From positions 1-64,000 of the forward strand of contig NZ_VLOG01000065.1 in assembly GCF_007655305.1 (NCBI RefSeq): DNA of 64,000 nucleotides, written 5' to 3'. The translations under genes were made by a program, and so were the position numbers. This document shows, in pieces, positions 25,841 through 35,585 of this stretch (position 1 is the first letter of the stretch; the number at the start of each line of letters is the position of its first letter). Under the pieces are notes generated by a model. That model ran no database searches. It was given only the letters and a program-made list of their open reading frames with translations, and was not told the origin of the DNA. The stretch is from Algoriphagus algorifonticola (GTDB lineage Bacteria > Bacteroidota > Bacteroidia > Cytophagales > Cyclobacteriaceae).

Positions 25841-26274
25841 AACTTGTCCTTGGGATCATATTAATACTATTGCCCATATGCTCTATTGCGCAAGAATCTG
25901 AAGAATCTCAGATTCTTGCGCTCAAGGCAAAATCCAATGCAGCTTTGCGTGCTTTTGATGAGGAGCTCAATGCTACTTTTTTGACGGACGGTATTTTGAT
26001 TACCACTGGGGCGGGAACCTTGATTTCGGGAAAAACTGAGCTTTTGGAATATATCAGGAAAGCAAGTGGCCCAAGGATGTATTGGATAAGAACTCCCGAT
26101 GAAATCATCGTCAACCCTGAAACTCAACTCGCTTGGGAAAGTGGAACATGGAAAGGGTTTGTGGAAGGCTCAGAAGAATCGGTTGTAGGAGGAAATTATG
26201 CCGCCCAATGGACCAAAAAGTCTGGGAATTGGCTCATACAGTCGGAATTGTTTGTGGCTTTACCTAAAGAATAG
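25837..26274 (+). CDS. Exported DUF4440/NTF2-like protein
   Basis: A 145-aa protein with a signal peptide (ending CSIAQ) and an NTF2-like fold: the helix AALRAFDEELNATFLTDGILI is followed by strands ending GGNYAAQWTKKSGNWLIQ, which matches DUF4440. Such proteins bind small molecules or act as small enzymes. No catalytic residues are evident. It overlaps the peptidase stop by four bases and its own stop is directly followed by the ATG of the first DUF6090 gene. This ties the peptidase unit to the membrane protein family that fills the next 36 kb. Confidence 0.82.
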   Translation: MKLVLGIILILLPICSIAQESEESQILALKAKSNAALRAFDEELNATFLTDGILITTGAGTLISGKTELLEYIRKASGPRMYWIRTPDEIIVNPETQLAWESGTWKGFVEGSEESVVGGNYAAQWTKKSGNWLIQSELFVALPKE

Positions 26275-27078
26275 ATGATCTCTTTCCTACGAAAAATCCG
26301 CCAAAAACTTCTTTCACAAAATCGCCTCACACAGTATCTGGCCTATGCGATTGGAGAAATTTTACTGGTAACAATTGGGATTCTGATCGCCCTACAAGTC
26401 AACATCTGGAACCAAAACCGAATCAATTCGAACGAAGAATATCAATATTATAGGCGACTCTTAGAAGATGCTTTGGAGGAAAAAACAATCATGGAGGCCA
26501 CAATAAATTACTCGAATCAAGTGATTAGTCACGGAAAAAGTGCCATGGCAATTTTTGAAAATCCATCTGATGCTAAACAAGACCCTTTACAAAATTTACT
26601 GGACTTTTATCAGGCAAGCCAACTACAAGACCCTTATTCGGCAGAGTCCACATACACCGAATTGATTTCATCCGGGCAAATTAATCTCATTCAAAATGAA
26701 AAATTAAAAACCGCCTTAATCCGATACTACGAAATCGATTGGACATCCTCCGGCGTGTTCAACCTTGAAAATAAATACAGAGAAAATTTAAGGAGTAAAA
26801 TGCCTGATGTGATCCAAACAGAAATCCGTGCCAAATGCAATGATATTTACATCAAATCCAGAAATGGATATCAGACAGCTTTGCCTAAAAACTGCGAGAT
26901 TTCCATTGATTATAATTTGGCCAAATCTGTGGTTGAAACCTTAAGCCAAGACGAAAGCTTAAAAAAAGATTTACGATACCTCATTGGAAATGAGACCGGC
27001 AAGGTGAATGATCTCAATATTATAAAAATACAATTGAACGATCTCATCGAACTACTTCAAAGCCTTGTTTTAGAATAA
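26275..27078 (+). CDS. DUF6090 membrane protein, member 1
   Basis: The 267-aa protein has a basic, amphipathic cytoplasmic start (MISFLRKIRQKLLSQNR), one transmembrane helix around residues 24-43 (GEILLVTIGILIALQVN) and a helical C-terminal part expected in the periplasm. A motif near residue 131 (LISSGQINLIQNEKL) recurs at the same place in nearly all paralogues of the window. The periplasmic half has two cysteines (AKCN and KNCE). It begins on the base after the preceding stop codon, so it belongs to the peptidase-DUF4440 operon rather than to the kinase operons downstream. Confidence 0.85.
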   Translation: MISFLRKIRQKLLSQNRLTQYLAYAIGEILLVTIGILIALQVNIWNQNRINSNEEYQYYRRLLEDALEEKTIMEATINYSNQVISHGKSAMAIFENPSDAKQDPLQNLLDFYQASQLQDPYSAESTYTELISSGQINLIQNEKLKTALIRYYEIDWTSSGVFNLENKYRENLRSKMPDVIQTEIRAKCNDIYIKSRNGYQTALPKNCEISIDYNLAKSVVETLSQDESLKKDLRYLIGNETGKVNDLNIIKIQLNDLIELLQSLVLE

Positions 27079-27675
27079 TTTTTTTTGAAACCACTTTACA
27101 GGTCAAAATCTGAAAAAACTTTGGTTCTTGTAGATTTTAATCTCCTTTAGTAAAGCCAAAATATTTTTCCAAGGCTAATGCTAATCGGAAAAGAATCTAA
27201 TTCCTTCGGAAACTTTTTATACACATTCATCCCGATCTAATTACTCTCCTTACCCTTAAAAATTATCTTAATTGAGAAGTGGAATTTGGAGAACATTGGA
27301 AAAACAGAAAACTGATAAAGGATAATGTAAAATTCTACTCACTTAAATACTTAATTAAAATTGAACTTATTTAACTTCCTATAGAAATTTCAAATACAAA
27401 TTATTGTATTTAACAGCAGTTTTTGTATTTTAGTCAGAGACTTTAAGTAGGCTTCAACTATCACAGACTTAAAGAATTTTTGGCAAACCCAACATTAAAA
27501 TTCACTAAACCAACTCCTGTTTTTTAGTTCTCTGAAGAAGTTCAAATGTGAATTTCCATATACTTATTAGTTCATCTTTTCCCTTGGTTGGATAAAATGG
27601 TGGAATTAGAAATATAGAACTCTATTCACCTCTACTGCCCAGATCTAGCCCAGTCCGTAAAAACTTATCAATCTT
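27079..27675. other. Gene-free stretch of 597 bases with a candidate promoter
   Basis: A/T-rich sequence upstream of the first propeller kinase. It holds a promoter candidate at 27404-27433 and a leader of about 240 bases. No coding frame or strong hairpin was seen. Confidence 0.5.
27404..27433 (+). promoter_or_regulatory. Putative promoter of the first kinase-DUF6090 operon
   Basis: TTG at 27404-27406, 19 bases, then TATTTTAG at 27426-27433, close to the Bacteroidota -33/-7 pattern. The block TTTTGTATTTTA recurs upstream of the giant kinase gene (37361-37372), and a near copy lies before the 62176 gene. Confidence 0.45.
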
Positions 27676-30600
27676 ATGAAAATCAATCTTTGCATTTTAA
27701 GTACTCTCACTAGATTATTTTCAGGATTGATAATGGTGATCCTGTTCAACCATCCATCTGTAGGACAAATAAATGCCTCAAAGGGAGTCCCTAGTTATAC
27801 AAATTATGTGGTCGGTGGTAGAAGTCTCGCAGGGCAACAAGTATGGAATGTTAATCAAAATAAAGATGGGTTACTTTTTGTAGGAACAAGCTCTGGACTT
27901 CAGGCTTTTGATGGAAAATCATGGGAGCTTTTAGCCTCTCCGAGCACAGAATTCAATACCAATATTCGCTCCACGCTCTCGGCATCGGATGGGACTTTTT
28001 ACTATGGTGCCTTAGGGGATTTTGGAACTGTTGTTTCGGATTCCACTGGCAAAATCAAAGAACGGTCACTTTTAAAAGGCTACCCGGCTGATTTTATTTT
28101 TAACGATATCTGGTCAATCCGAGAAAGCAAGGGAAAAATCTATTTCCAGGCTAGAGAGGCTATTTTCGTTTATACTCCTCCAAGTGGAAATGAATCCGGA
28201 AGCCTTAAAATATGGAAACCCGATACGGAGTTTATGTATGGGTTTAGTCTAGATGGAGTTTACTATGCCCACCAAATGAACTTAGGCCTTTTTAAGGAGG
28301 TAAATGGGACATTGGAACTTATAAAAGGTAGTGAATTCCTAGGAAATGACAGAGTTCAGGTATTGCTTCCCTATGACTCAGGTGAGTTTTTGGTAGGGGC
28401 TTTTGCCGGAGGACTTTATCGATATAATGGTCAGGATTTTTTACCCTTTCCAACATCAATTGATTCTTTGCTTCAACAGCGAAGTTTATATAAGGCATTG
28501 GCCCTTCCCGATAGCACTTATGCACTGAGTGTTTTGGGACAAGGTTTTTTCATAATCGACCGGGAAGGGGCTACCAAATCTCATTTCAACATCAAAAATT
28601 CAATCCCGGATCAAAGTGTTTATTCCTTTCATTTAGATAATACTGCCAATTTATGGGTAGGTACCAATAATGGCCTTTCCAAAATCGAAATATTTTCACC
28701 TCTTACCCGCTTTCAATCGGAAAACTACGAAATAGGAAATGCACTTTCTCTTTCAGCATATGATGACAACCTCTATATCGGCACTTCCACCACGGTACTT
28801 TATATCGATAAAAAGGATGGAATCGTCAAAAAAGTAGAAGGAATGGCCAATACTCAGGTTTTTGATTTGCAGGATGACAAAAATGGAATTTTGAGCACAG
28901 GTGTGGGTCTTTATGAAATCAGGGGATCAAAAGCTACGGTAATCCCAGAAACCGAATCTTTTCAAAGTCTCCGTGTGGTGGTATCAAAAATGCACGATGG
29001 CTATGTATTCCTGAGTGGAAACTTTGGGATACATGTATTTAAAAGAGAGCTTGGAAGCAATGGGGATTACAAATACCAGGATATAGGCCCCATTTCAGGC
29101 GTTTCCAGAGCTGTTTATTCCATGGCTGAAAACGAAAAAGGAGAGCTTTGGGGTGGAACTCAAGCAGGTATTTTATACCGAATGATTTTTACCGAAACTG
29201 CTTCTGGGAACCTAGATATCCCAAACACCAGAATAGTAGAGTATAGTGAAAATGATGGGGTTAGAGGCCTATCAGGCTTAGCTGTGGGACCAATTTCAGG
29301 TAAAGTCTACACTTCAGGAATAGATGGATTTTACTTTTTTAACACGGAAGTCAATGAGTTTGAAAGAGATCAGATTTTTAGTTTTTCAGATGAGGTAGCA
29401 GATATCAATTTAGATACTTATGGGTTGGGCGTAGGAGAGACTGGCAATGTGTTTTTAGACTTCAAAGGAGAAAAAAGGTACGCATACCTCCAGCCTGATG
29501 GGAGCTATAAACTAGAAACATATCCGGTAAGCTTGATCACAGCCTCGGGGGTGGCATCTGGCTATACTGAACCTAATGGCGTAATTTGGATCGGGACCGA
29601 TGAAGGCCTAATGCGCCTAGACCCAAATAAAAACTATAAAATCGATTACCCAGTACCTTTATTCTTTAACTCCATTTCTGGAGCTACCGGTCCAATGATT
29701 TTGCCTGAGTTTTTGGGTGGAAACTTACCGGAAATTCCTTTTAAAGGGAATCGTATTGCCTTTTCCTATTCTTCCCCATTTTACGTAAGAGAAGATAAAA
29801 TCCAATTTCAATCTTTCTTAGAGGGTTTTGATCAAGATTGGGAAAATTGGGGGGACCAAACTTCACGTGAATTCACTAATCTTCCTTACGGAACCTATAC
29901 ATTTCGGGTCCGGGCTAAAAATGCCTTCAGCGTATTTTCTGATGAGATTTCATACACCTTTAAAATTCTACCTCCATGGTATGCTACCTGGTGGGCCTTT
30001 TTGCTCTACCTGATCAGTTTCGGATTTTTGGTTTATGGAATAGTCAAGTTTCAGACAAATCGAATTCTGGCACGGGAAAAAGAAAAAAATCGCGAAAAGG
30101 AATTGGCTCATGCCCGAGAAATTGAGAAAGCCTACGAGGACCTAAAAGCTACACAAGCCCAACTGGTTCAATCAGAAAAAATGGCTTCTTTGGGTGAATT
30201 GACAGCTGGAATTGCCCATGAAATTCAGAACCCATTGAATTTTGTCAATAATTTTTCGGATCTAAACCAAGAGTTGATTGAAGATCTTTTTGATGAAATC
30301 AAAAATGGAAACCTCGATGAGGTGAAAGAAATAGCCGCATCGATCAAGGAAAATGAAGCGAAAATCAAGCAACATGGAAAACGAGCTGATTTTATTGTTA
30401 AGGGCATGCTTCAGCATAGTAGGTCCAGCAGCGGAGAAAAAGAATTGACCAACATCAATGGTTTGGCAGATGAATTTTTACGACTTAGCTATCATGGACT
30501 TCGCGCTAAGGACAAATCCTTTCAGGCCAACTTCAAAACAGATTTTGACTCCAGTATTCCCAAGCTGAAAGTTGCAGCTCAAGATATTGGTCGGGTTTAT

Positions 30601-30933
30601 TTAAATCTGATCAACAATGCATTCTATGCAGTCAATGAAAAAGCAAAACTGGGCAGTAACGGCTATCAACCTGAAGTCATCGTCTCTTCCAAAAAGAACG
30701 AAAATGGAGTGGAAATTTCAGTCAAAGACAATGGAAATGGTATTCCTAATTCCATCAAGGATAAAATCTTTCAGCCTTTCTTTACTACCAAGCCAACAGG
30801 CTCAGGAACTGGTTTAGGGCTTTCTCTTTCTTACGATATTATCAAAGCGCATGGAGGGGAGTTGAGAGTCATAAGCGAAGAAGGAAAAGGCACGGAAATG
30901 AAAATTACACTTCCAATCCAAAAGGATTCATGA
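27676..30933 (+). CDS. Periplasmic-propeller sensor histidine kinase 1
   Basis: The 1085-aa protein has a signal peptide or anchor (to about residue 33), two beta-propellers of the two-component-regulator type (blades such as LFVGTSSGLQAFDGKSW and LWVGTNNGLSKIE), a Y_Y_Y domain around 690-765, a transmembrane helix after LPPWYATWW (about 775-797), a coiled coil and a kinase core with His848 in [14 protein letters not shown]. The ATP site has NNAFYA, DNGNGIP, FFTTKPTGSGTGLGLS. It resembles the sensor part of hybrid two-component systems but has no receiver or AraC domain. Its stop overlaps the ATG of DUF6090 member 2, so kinase and membrane protein are coupled. Confidence 0.92.
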   Translation: MKINLCILSTLTRLFSGLIMVILFNHPSVGQINASKGVPSYTNYVVGGRSLAGQQVWNVNQNKDGLLFVGTSSGLQAFDGKSWELLASPSTEFNTNIRSTLSASDGTFYYGALGDFGTVVSDSTGKIKERSLLKGYPADFIFNDIWSIRESKGKIYFQAREAIFVYTPPSGNESGSLKIWKPDTEFMYGFSLDGVYYAHQMNLGLFKEVNGTLELIKGSEFLGNDRVQVLLPYDSGEFLVGAFAGGLYRYNGQDFLPFPTSIDSLLQQRSLYKALALPDSTYALSVLGQGFFIIDREGATKSHFNIKNSIPDQSVYSFHLDNTANLWVGTNNGLSKIEIFSPLTRFQSENYEIGNALSLSAYDDNLYIGTSTTVLYIDKKDGIVKKVEGMANTQVFDLQDDKNGILSTGVGLYEIRGSKATVIPETESFQSLRVVVSKMHDGYVFLSGNFGIHVFKRELGSNGDYKYQDIGPISGVSRAVYSMAENEKGELWGGTQAGILYRMIFTETASGNLDIPNTRIVEYSENDGVRGLSGLAVGPISGKVYTSGIDGFYFFNTEVNEFERDQIFSFSDEVADINLDTYGLGVGETGNVFLDFKGEKRYAYLQPDGSYKLETYPVSLITASGVASGYTEPNGVIWIGTDEGLMRLDPNKNYKIDYPVPLFFNSISGATGPMILPEFLGGNLPEIPFKGNRIAFSYSSPFYVREDKIQFQSFLEGFDQDWENWGDQTSREFTNLPYGTYTFRVRAKNAFSVFSDEISYTFKILPPWYATWWAFLLYLISFGFLVYGIVKFQTNRILAREKEKNREKELAHAREIEKAYEDLKATQAQLVQSEKMASLGELTAGIAHEIQNPLNFVNNFSDLNQELIEDLFDEIKNGNLDEVKEIAASIKENEAKIKQHGKRADFIVKGMLQHSRSSSGEKELTNINGLADEFLRLSYHGLRAKDKSFQANFKTDFDSSIPKLKVAAQDIGRVYLNLINNAFYAVNEKAKLGSNGYQPEVIVSSKKNENGVEISVKDNGNGIPNSIKDKIFQPFFTTKPTGSGTGLGLSLSYDIIKAHGGELRVISEEGKGTEMKITLPIQKDS

Positions 30934-31718
30934 TCTCATTTTTTCGTAAAATCCGCCAAAAGCTCCTTCAAGAAAACCGGGTAACTCGCTATCTGATTTA
31001 TGCGCTTGGAGAAATTATTTTGGTGACCATTGGGATTTTAATAGCCTTGCAAATTAATACCTGGAATACTTATCGTTTGGAGCGAACCCAAGAGCAAACT
31101 GTTCTGAAACAACTCAAAGAAGAATTTGAGTCAAATCTAGAGCAGATTGATCTTAAGATTGCCTTAAGAGATAATATAATATCAAGTGCGACGGAAGTTT
31201 TACAATACATCGATTCCAAAACTGAGGTAAGCAAGGATACTCTTTTTCAAAAAATGAGTCCTATAGTCATGGCTCCAACTTTTGATCCCATTCAAAATGA
31301 TATTCTCCAGTCCGAAAAAATCCAACTAATCAGAAATGAGCAATTACGCAGGGTGCTGGCTAATTGGCCAACCTATGTTACTGAGTTGAAAGAACAGGAA
31401 GAGGAGTGGGTTAAACTATACAATAATTTCACCGCTCCTTTTCTAATAGAAGTTGGGCTTTCCCGAGACTTAAACCTTTATTTTTATGATAATCCAAAAA
31501 ACCTAAACTACCTCATGGATATAAATAATAGTAAGGAAATATCCTTAAGTCCCTCCAAAAATGCACCTACTGTAAAAGAAATTCTTAATGATATAAAAGT
31601 TGAAGGTATTTTATCCAATGCAGTTTTAATAAATATTGGAGTCAATTGGGAATCAGAAACCCTGAGAGATAAGATTCTTACTATTTTAGAGTTAATTGAA
31701 AATCAAATCGTTGATTGA
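30930..31718 (+). CDS. DUF6090 membrane protein, member 2
   Basis: The 262-aa protein has the family start MISFFRKIRQKLLQENR and TM helix GEIILVTIGILIALQIN. The mid-motif is degenerate (ILQSEKIQLIRNEQL at about residue 125). ATGA overlap with the propeller kinase makes it the strongest evidence that DUF6090 proteins serve kinase signalling here. It also shares the kinase operon with members 3 to 5. Confidence 0.85.
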   Translation: MISFFRKIRQKLLQENRVTRYLIYALGEIILVTIGILIALQINTWNTYRLERTQEQTVLKQLKEEFESNLEQIDLKIALRDNIISSATEVLQYIDSKTEVSKDTLFQKMSPIVMAPTFDPIQNDILQSEKIQLIRNEQLRRVLANWPTYVTELKEQEEEWVKLYNNFTAPFLIEVGLSRDLNLYFYDNPKNLNYLMDINNSKEISLSPSKNAPTVKEILNDIKVEGILSNAVLINIGVNWESETLRDKILTILELIENQIVD

Positions 31719-31723
31719 TAAAA

Positions 31724-32455
31724 ATGATCTCATTTTTTCGAAAAATCCGCCAGAAACTCTTAACCCAAAATAGAGTCACGAGATACCTAATCTATGCTTT
31801 GGGTGAGATATTCTTGGTGGTCATCGGGATTTTGATAGCGCTACAGGTCAATAACTGGAATGAGGAGCGAAAGGAGCATAAAAAAGAGAGAGAGCAATTG
31901 TTTTTCGCTTTGGAAAACCTGAAAACAGATTCGATAAGCATCGATAGTATCAAGTCACGAACAGATAAAATCCTGGCTGTTCACCACAACCTTATATTAC
32001 TTTCAGAAAATAAAATACCTGAAGATGCGGTCGGGAACTTGGACCTGATCCGGGCTTCAGAACCAAATATTTTAATTATCAAAAAGAATAATCCCAATCT
32101 GCCCAATGAGGTAAAAGATCAAGAATTGCGGAGGATTCTTTTAGATCATTATTTACTCATTGATTGGCTGGAATTCACTATTTTAAATCATAATGAAATC
32201 ATAGAAGTCCTGGTAAGACCATTTCTCGCGGAAAAAAAGCTACTGAATTTTGGTCAGCAAATTGAAACCGATAGACAGAAATTTGATTTGATCAATGACG
32301 AACGATTTTTTGAAGAATTTAAAAATGAAGAAATCAGGCAGGTTTTATTTGAATCAGGGGTCAAACTGAGAATAATGCGATCAAACATTGAACGATTCGC
32401 TCAAAAGAATGAAGATTTAAAACAAGCTATCATGTCATATCTCAATAAAAATTGA
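31724..32455 (+). CDS. DUF6090 membrane protein, member 3
   Basis: The 243-aa protein starts at the ATG at 31724; a TTG at 31715 would add three residues and is not needed. Start and helix are MISFFRKIRQKLLTQNR and GEIFLVVIGILIALQVN. It is the one member in which the SG-x-L-x-L-I motif is missing: only the following part, QELRRILLDHYLLIDW, is kept. The C-terminal part is strongly charged. It starts five bases after member 2. Confidence 0.83.
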   Translation: MISFFRKIRQKLLTQNRVTRYLIYALGEIFLVVIGILIALQVNNWNEERKEHKKEREQLFFALENLKTDSISIDSIKSRTDKILAVHHNLILLSENKIPEDAVGNLDLIRASEPNILIIKKNNPNLPNEVKDQELRRILLDHYLLIDWLEFTILNHNEIIEVLVRPFLAEKKLLNFGQQIETDRQKFDLINDERFFEEFKNEEIRQVLFESGVKLRIMRSNIERFAQKNEDLKQAIMSYLNKN

Positions 32456-33159
32456 TTCCCTATTTCCGCAAAATCCGCCAAAAATTCCTCAAAGAGAATC
32501 GAGTAACTCGGTACCTGGCTTATTCTATTGGGGAAATTGTCCTGGTTGTGATTGGGATATTAATTGCCTTGGCCATCAATAATTGGAATGAGGCAAATAA
32601 AAATAAGAAGCGGGAAAAAGCATTTTTAACCAACCTTTTGGAGGATTTGAAAGCGGATTCTCTTAGCCTCCAGGAAATTTCTACCACCCTTCAGACTGCT
32701 GTTCGCTATAAACTTGTTTTTTCAAATTACATCGAAGGCAAGCCAGCCAACCGAGACTCTATAAATGCCAATTTCCTAAATCAATATAATATTCTGGTAG
32801 ATTTTATTCCCAATTCCAACACCTTGGACGAACTGACTTACGGGAATGGATTGAGCCTAATTTCTAATGCGGAGCTTAGACGAAAAATCGTATCTATCTA
32901 CAACACTTACGATGACTTGACCCGGAAATTGAAAATCGGTCAGGAAAAGGGTCAATTGGTAGTAAATTATGTAAGCCTCAAAGTAAAAAATATAAATGAG
33001 CCCACTGAGGAAGAAATAGATCAACTCTTGAAAGACCCATTCTATGTGAACCAGACTTTAATGAACTACTTGGTGACCCAAATGGATGCAGTCATCGCAA
33101 GTCAGGAGTTTTGTAATGAAACCTTACTTCTAATTAGAAATGAGCTAGACCATGATTAG
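32452..33159 (+). CDS. DUF6090 membrane protein, member 4 (TTG start)
   Basis: The 235-aa reading begins with TTG at 32452 inside the preceding stop (TTGA overlap). Alignment of MIPYFRKIRQKFLKENR with the other members requires this start, since no ATG lies in frame nearby. TM helix is GEIVLVVIGILIALAIN and the mid-motif TYGNGLSLISNAELRRK lies near residue 128. The weak start codon may lower its level relative to its neighbours. Confidence 0.83.
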   Translation: MIPYFRKIRQKFLKENRVTRYLAYSIGEIVLVVIGILIALAINNWNEANKNKKREKAFLTNLLEDLKADSLSLQEISTTLQTAVRYKLVFSNYIEGKPANRDSINANFLNQYNILVDFIPNSNTLDELTYGNGLSLISNAELRRKIVSIYNTYDDLTRKLKIGQEKGQLVVNYVSLKVKNINEPTEEEIDQLLKDPFYVNQTLMNYLVTQMDAVIASQEFCNETLLLIRNELDHD

Positions 33160-33901
33160 TCTTTTCCGCAAAATCCGCCAAAAACTGCTCCAACAAAACC
33201 GAGTGACTCGTTACTTGGCTTACGCGATTGGAGAAATATTTTTAGTGGTCATTGGAATATTGATAGCTCTGCAGGTAAACAATTGGAATGAAAATAGAAA
33301 AGCTCAAAGTCAAATTAAAGAGCTATTGATTGCGCTTCGGTCAGATTTGATCAACGATACTTTAATGATTCAAGCCTACTATCCCGAAGTAGTACATCAT
33401 TACGAGATCAATGAGTCTTTTCGTAGTCGAGTTGCACATGAAAATGCAAGCATAGATACTTTGCTTCAAATAGCCCGTTTCGAGTTTAATCCCAATTGGA
33501 CAGAAGCTCTTATCTATAATAGAAACGCCTACAATAGCTTGTTAGAGTTTGGATTATTGGGCTATCTGCCGGATTCTTTGAACAGTAAAATCAGGAATTT
33601 CTATAATCAAAAGGACTTTCAAAAAACACAAATCAACAGGACTACTGAAGATTATCGCGCCAAGGTTTCTGACTATGTAGATCGATACACATTTGGGTCT
33701 ACTGAAAACCACGATCAGGGTTGGTTAATTGATTCTCTGGTCTGGGTAAAAGTAGATTATTCACAATTAGCCGCTTCATTTCAGGGCCTGAGTAATTTCA
33801 AGAGATTTCTTTTTTCCCAGATCAAAAGTGAGATGGACTATTCGTTGATCGAGGCAAGATCTTTAATTGAACAAATAGACCAAGAGTTACTTAAACGGTG
33901 A
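33152..33901 (+). CDS. DUF6090 membrane protein, member 5
   Basis: The 249-aa protein overlaps member 4 by eight bases. It has the start MISLFRKIRQKLLQQNR and helix GEIFLVVIGILIALQVN. The mid-motif is altered (LLEFGLLGYLPDSLNSK near 130). The periplasmic part is rich in Tyr and Asn, unlike its neighbours, showing that the domain behind the conserved start diverges fast. Confidence 0.83.
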   Translation: MISLFRKIRQKLLQQNRVTRYLAYAIGEIFLVVIGILIALQVNNWNENRKAQSQIKELLIALRSDLINDTLMIQAYYPEVVHHYEINESFRSRVAHENASIDTLLQIARFEFNPNWTEALIYNRNAYNSLLEFGLLGYLPDSLNSKIRNFYNQKDFQKTQINRTTEDYRAKVSDYVDRYTFGSTENHDQGWLIDSLVWVKVDYSQLAASFQGLSNFKRFLFSQIKSEMDYSLIEARSLIEQIDQELLKR

Positions 33902-33917
33902 TTAAACCTTTTCAGCT

Positions 33918-34634
33918 ATGAAACGAATCCTATCCACAATTAAAGAAAAATGGCCAGAGTATATACTGGAGATAATTGTACTGGTCATTGGTATTTTTAT
34001 TGCCTTTGAATTGAATAATTATGGGGAAATTCAAAAAAGAAAAAAGGAGGAAATTGAAATCCTAAAAGGCTGCAGAGCAGAGTTTCAAACCGACTTAAAA
34101 GATATTAATCTCAATATCAATGATTTTAAAAAGTCACTTTTCGCATTAGAGACCTTTATCGACTTGTTGGAAAATGATGGACAATATCATGATTCTCTGG
34201 CAGCATTATTTAACTACACTTTATTACCCATTCATTTTGTGCATTCCACCAGTGCCTTTGAAACCCTTAAGTCTAAAGGTTTGGATATCATATCCAATCC
34301 AGACATTCGAACCAAACTTGTCAAAGTTTATGATTCACAATATGACTTTTTTCTACAAGCCGAATCAGAAGAACTGGATGAAGTCTATTACGGATTGAGG
34401 CATATATTTCCCGGAAGGTTTGAGTCTGGGTTCAACTTCCCAAAATCCAATTTTGAAGGAGAGCTAATTCCACTTGATTTTGAGGCATTAAAAAGTGACA
34501 CTGAATTCCTTTATTTTCTCAAAACTCACCGGAATAGAACAAAATCCTACTTAGATTATTTTTATGCCAATTTGAAAGAAGATGTAGAACACATGATCAG
34601 TGATCTGGACACAGAACTTAAACGTCTTGAATAA
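33918..34634 (+). CDS. Divergent DUF6090-like membrane protein, member 6
   Basis: The 238-aa protein lacks the RKIRQKLL start of its neighbours and begins MKRILSTIKEKWPEYILE, followed by the helix IIVLVIGIFIAFELN. The mid-motif LKSKGLDIISNPDIRTKL at about residue 117 is intact and closest to that of member 8 (LKSKGIDAISDKDLQ). It therefore belongs to a related branch with a shorter cytoplasmic end. It starts 16 bases after member 5 and appears to close this run; a 192-base gap follows. Confidence 0.75.
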   Translation: MKRILSTIKEKWPEYILEIIVLVIGIFIAFELNNYGEIQKRKKEEIEILKGCRAEFQTDLKDINLNINDFKKSLFALETFIDLLENDGQYHDSLAALFNYTLLPIHFVHSTSAFETLKSKGLDIISNPDIRTKLVKVYDSQYDFFLQAESEELDEVYYGLRHIFPGRFESGFNFPKSNFEGELIPLDFEALKSDTEFLYFLKTHRNRTKSYLDYFYANLKEDVEHMISDLDTELKRLE

Positions 34635-34826
34635 TACATACCTAAGAAAGGTTGGAATTGATCTTGAATCCGCGATTCCTCTCAGTTAGGTGAAATATTT
34701 TTCGCAGCTAATTGGTCAAAACAAAGATCAATGTGTGGTAATTTCTGATCGAAGTAAATCACATACTTTAGTAATACGCTAATAATCAGGGATTTTTTAG
34801 TATCTTCTCGAGAAAATTTTGCTCTA

Positions 34827-35585
34827 TTGATTTCATTTTTTCGAAAAATCCGCCAAAAACTGCTTCAGCAAAATAGGGTCACTCGCTACCTGGTTTATGC
34901 GCTCGGAGAAATTGTACTAGTCACCATAGGTATCCTGATTGCTCTACAGATCAATACATGGAATGAGCTAAGAAAGGATTCCAACAAAGAAAAATTGATT
35001 CTTCAAAGCTTGCATTCGGAGTTTGAAGGCAACAAAGAAAAAATACAAGCCAGCATCCAACATCACGAAGCCATTCTAGGCTGCACCAAGGACCTTATGA
35101 AGCTTTTTAAGCTGCCCGATTCCACTCTCAAAACTCACAATTTGGATAGTCTAATCGAGAGGAGTCTAGATATTCGTGACCTTAGCACTTCTCAATCTGC
35201 AATTGAAGATTTAATCTCGTCGGGAAATCTTAACCTCATTTCATCCGAAAATTTACGAAAGCTCATTTTTGAATGGAATAGCGAGATTATGGAAAAGAAT
35301 GAAAGCTTCGAAACCTTGGATGAAACTGCTCAAACCTTGCTATTGCCTTATTTGATAAAGAATGCCTCCCTAAAAAATATTGACCAATATGGCTCTTTGA
35401 ATTGGAAGGAAAAATCAAAATTCGATTCGCCTACGCCAAAAATGTTTCAGGAATTGGAGTTTGAAAACCAGCTTGACAGTCATGCTTGGGGAATAGCCAA
35501 TTATTTGAATGCCTTAAATGTTCTCCGAGAGATTAGTGAAAAAATTATTTCAGAGTCAGAGTCAACCAGAAACCCAGAAAGATGA
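34827..35585 (+). CDS. DUF6090 membrane protein, member 7 (TTG start)
   Basis: The 252-aa protein starts with TTG at 34827, supported by the alignment MISFFRKIRQKLLQQNR. TM helix is GEIVLVTIGILIALQIN, and the mid-motif LISSGNLNLISSENLRK lies near 129. It opens a second run of three genes. The 192 bases before it hold no gene; TACTTTAG (34764-34771) could be a -7 element but lacks a good -33 match. Its first 80 coding bases are very similar to those of member 8. Confidence 0.82.
   Translation: MISFFRKIRQKLLQQNRVTRYLVYALGEIVLVTIGILIALQINTWNELRKDSNKEKLILQSLHSEFEGNKEKIQASIQHHEAILGCTKDLMKLFKLPDSTLKTHNLDSLIERSLDIRDLSTSQSAIEDLISSGNLNLISSENLRKLIFEWNSEIMEKNESFETLDETAQTLLLPYLIKNASLKNIDQYGSLNWKEKSKFDSPTPKMFQELEFENQLDSHAWGIANYLNALNVLREISEKIISESESTRNPER

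Noticed and set aside
27676..30933. Full hybrid two-component system (sensor, kinase, receiver, AraC) for the propeller kinase
   Set aside because: The protein ends right after the ATPase domain with a coupled next gene. No receiver or HTH domain is present, and no frameshifted remnant follows.
31715..31723. TTG start nine bases upstream of DUF6090 member 3
   Set aside because: The ATG at 31724 gives the exact family N-terminus, so the extra three residues are unnecessary.
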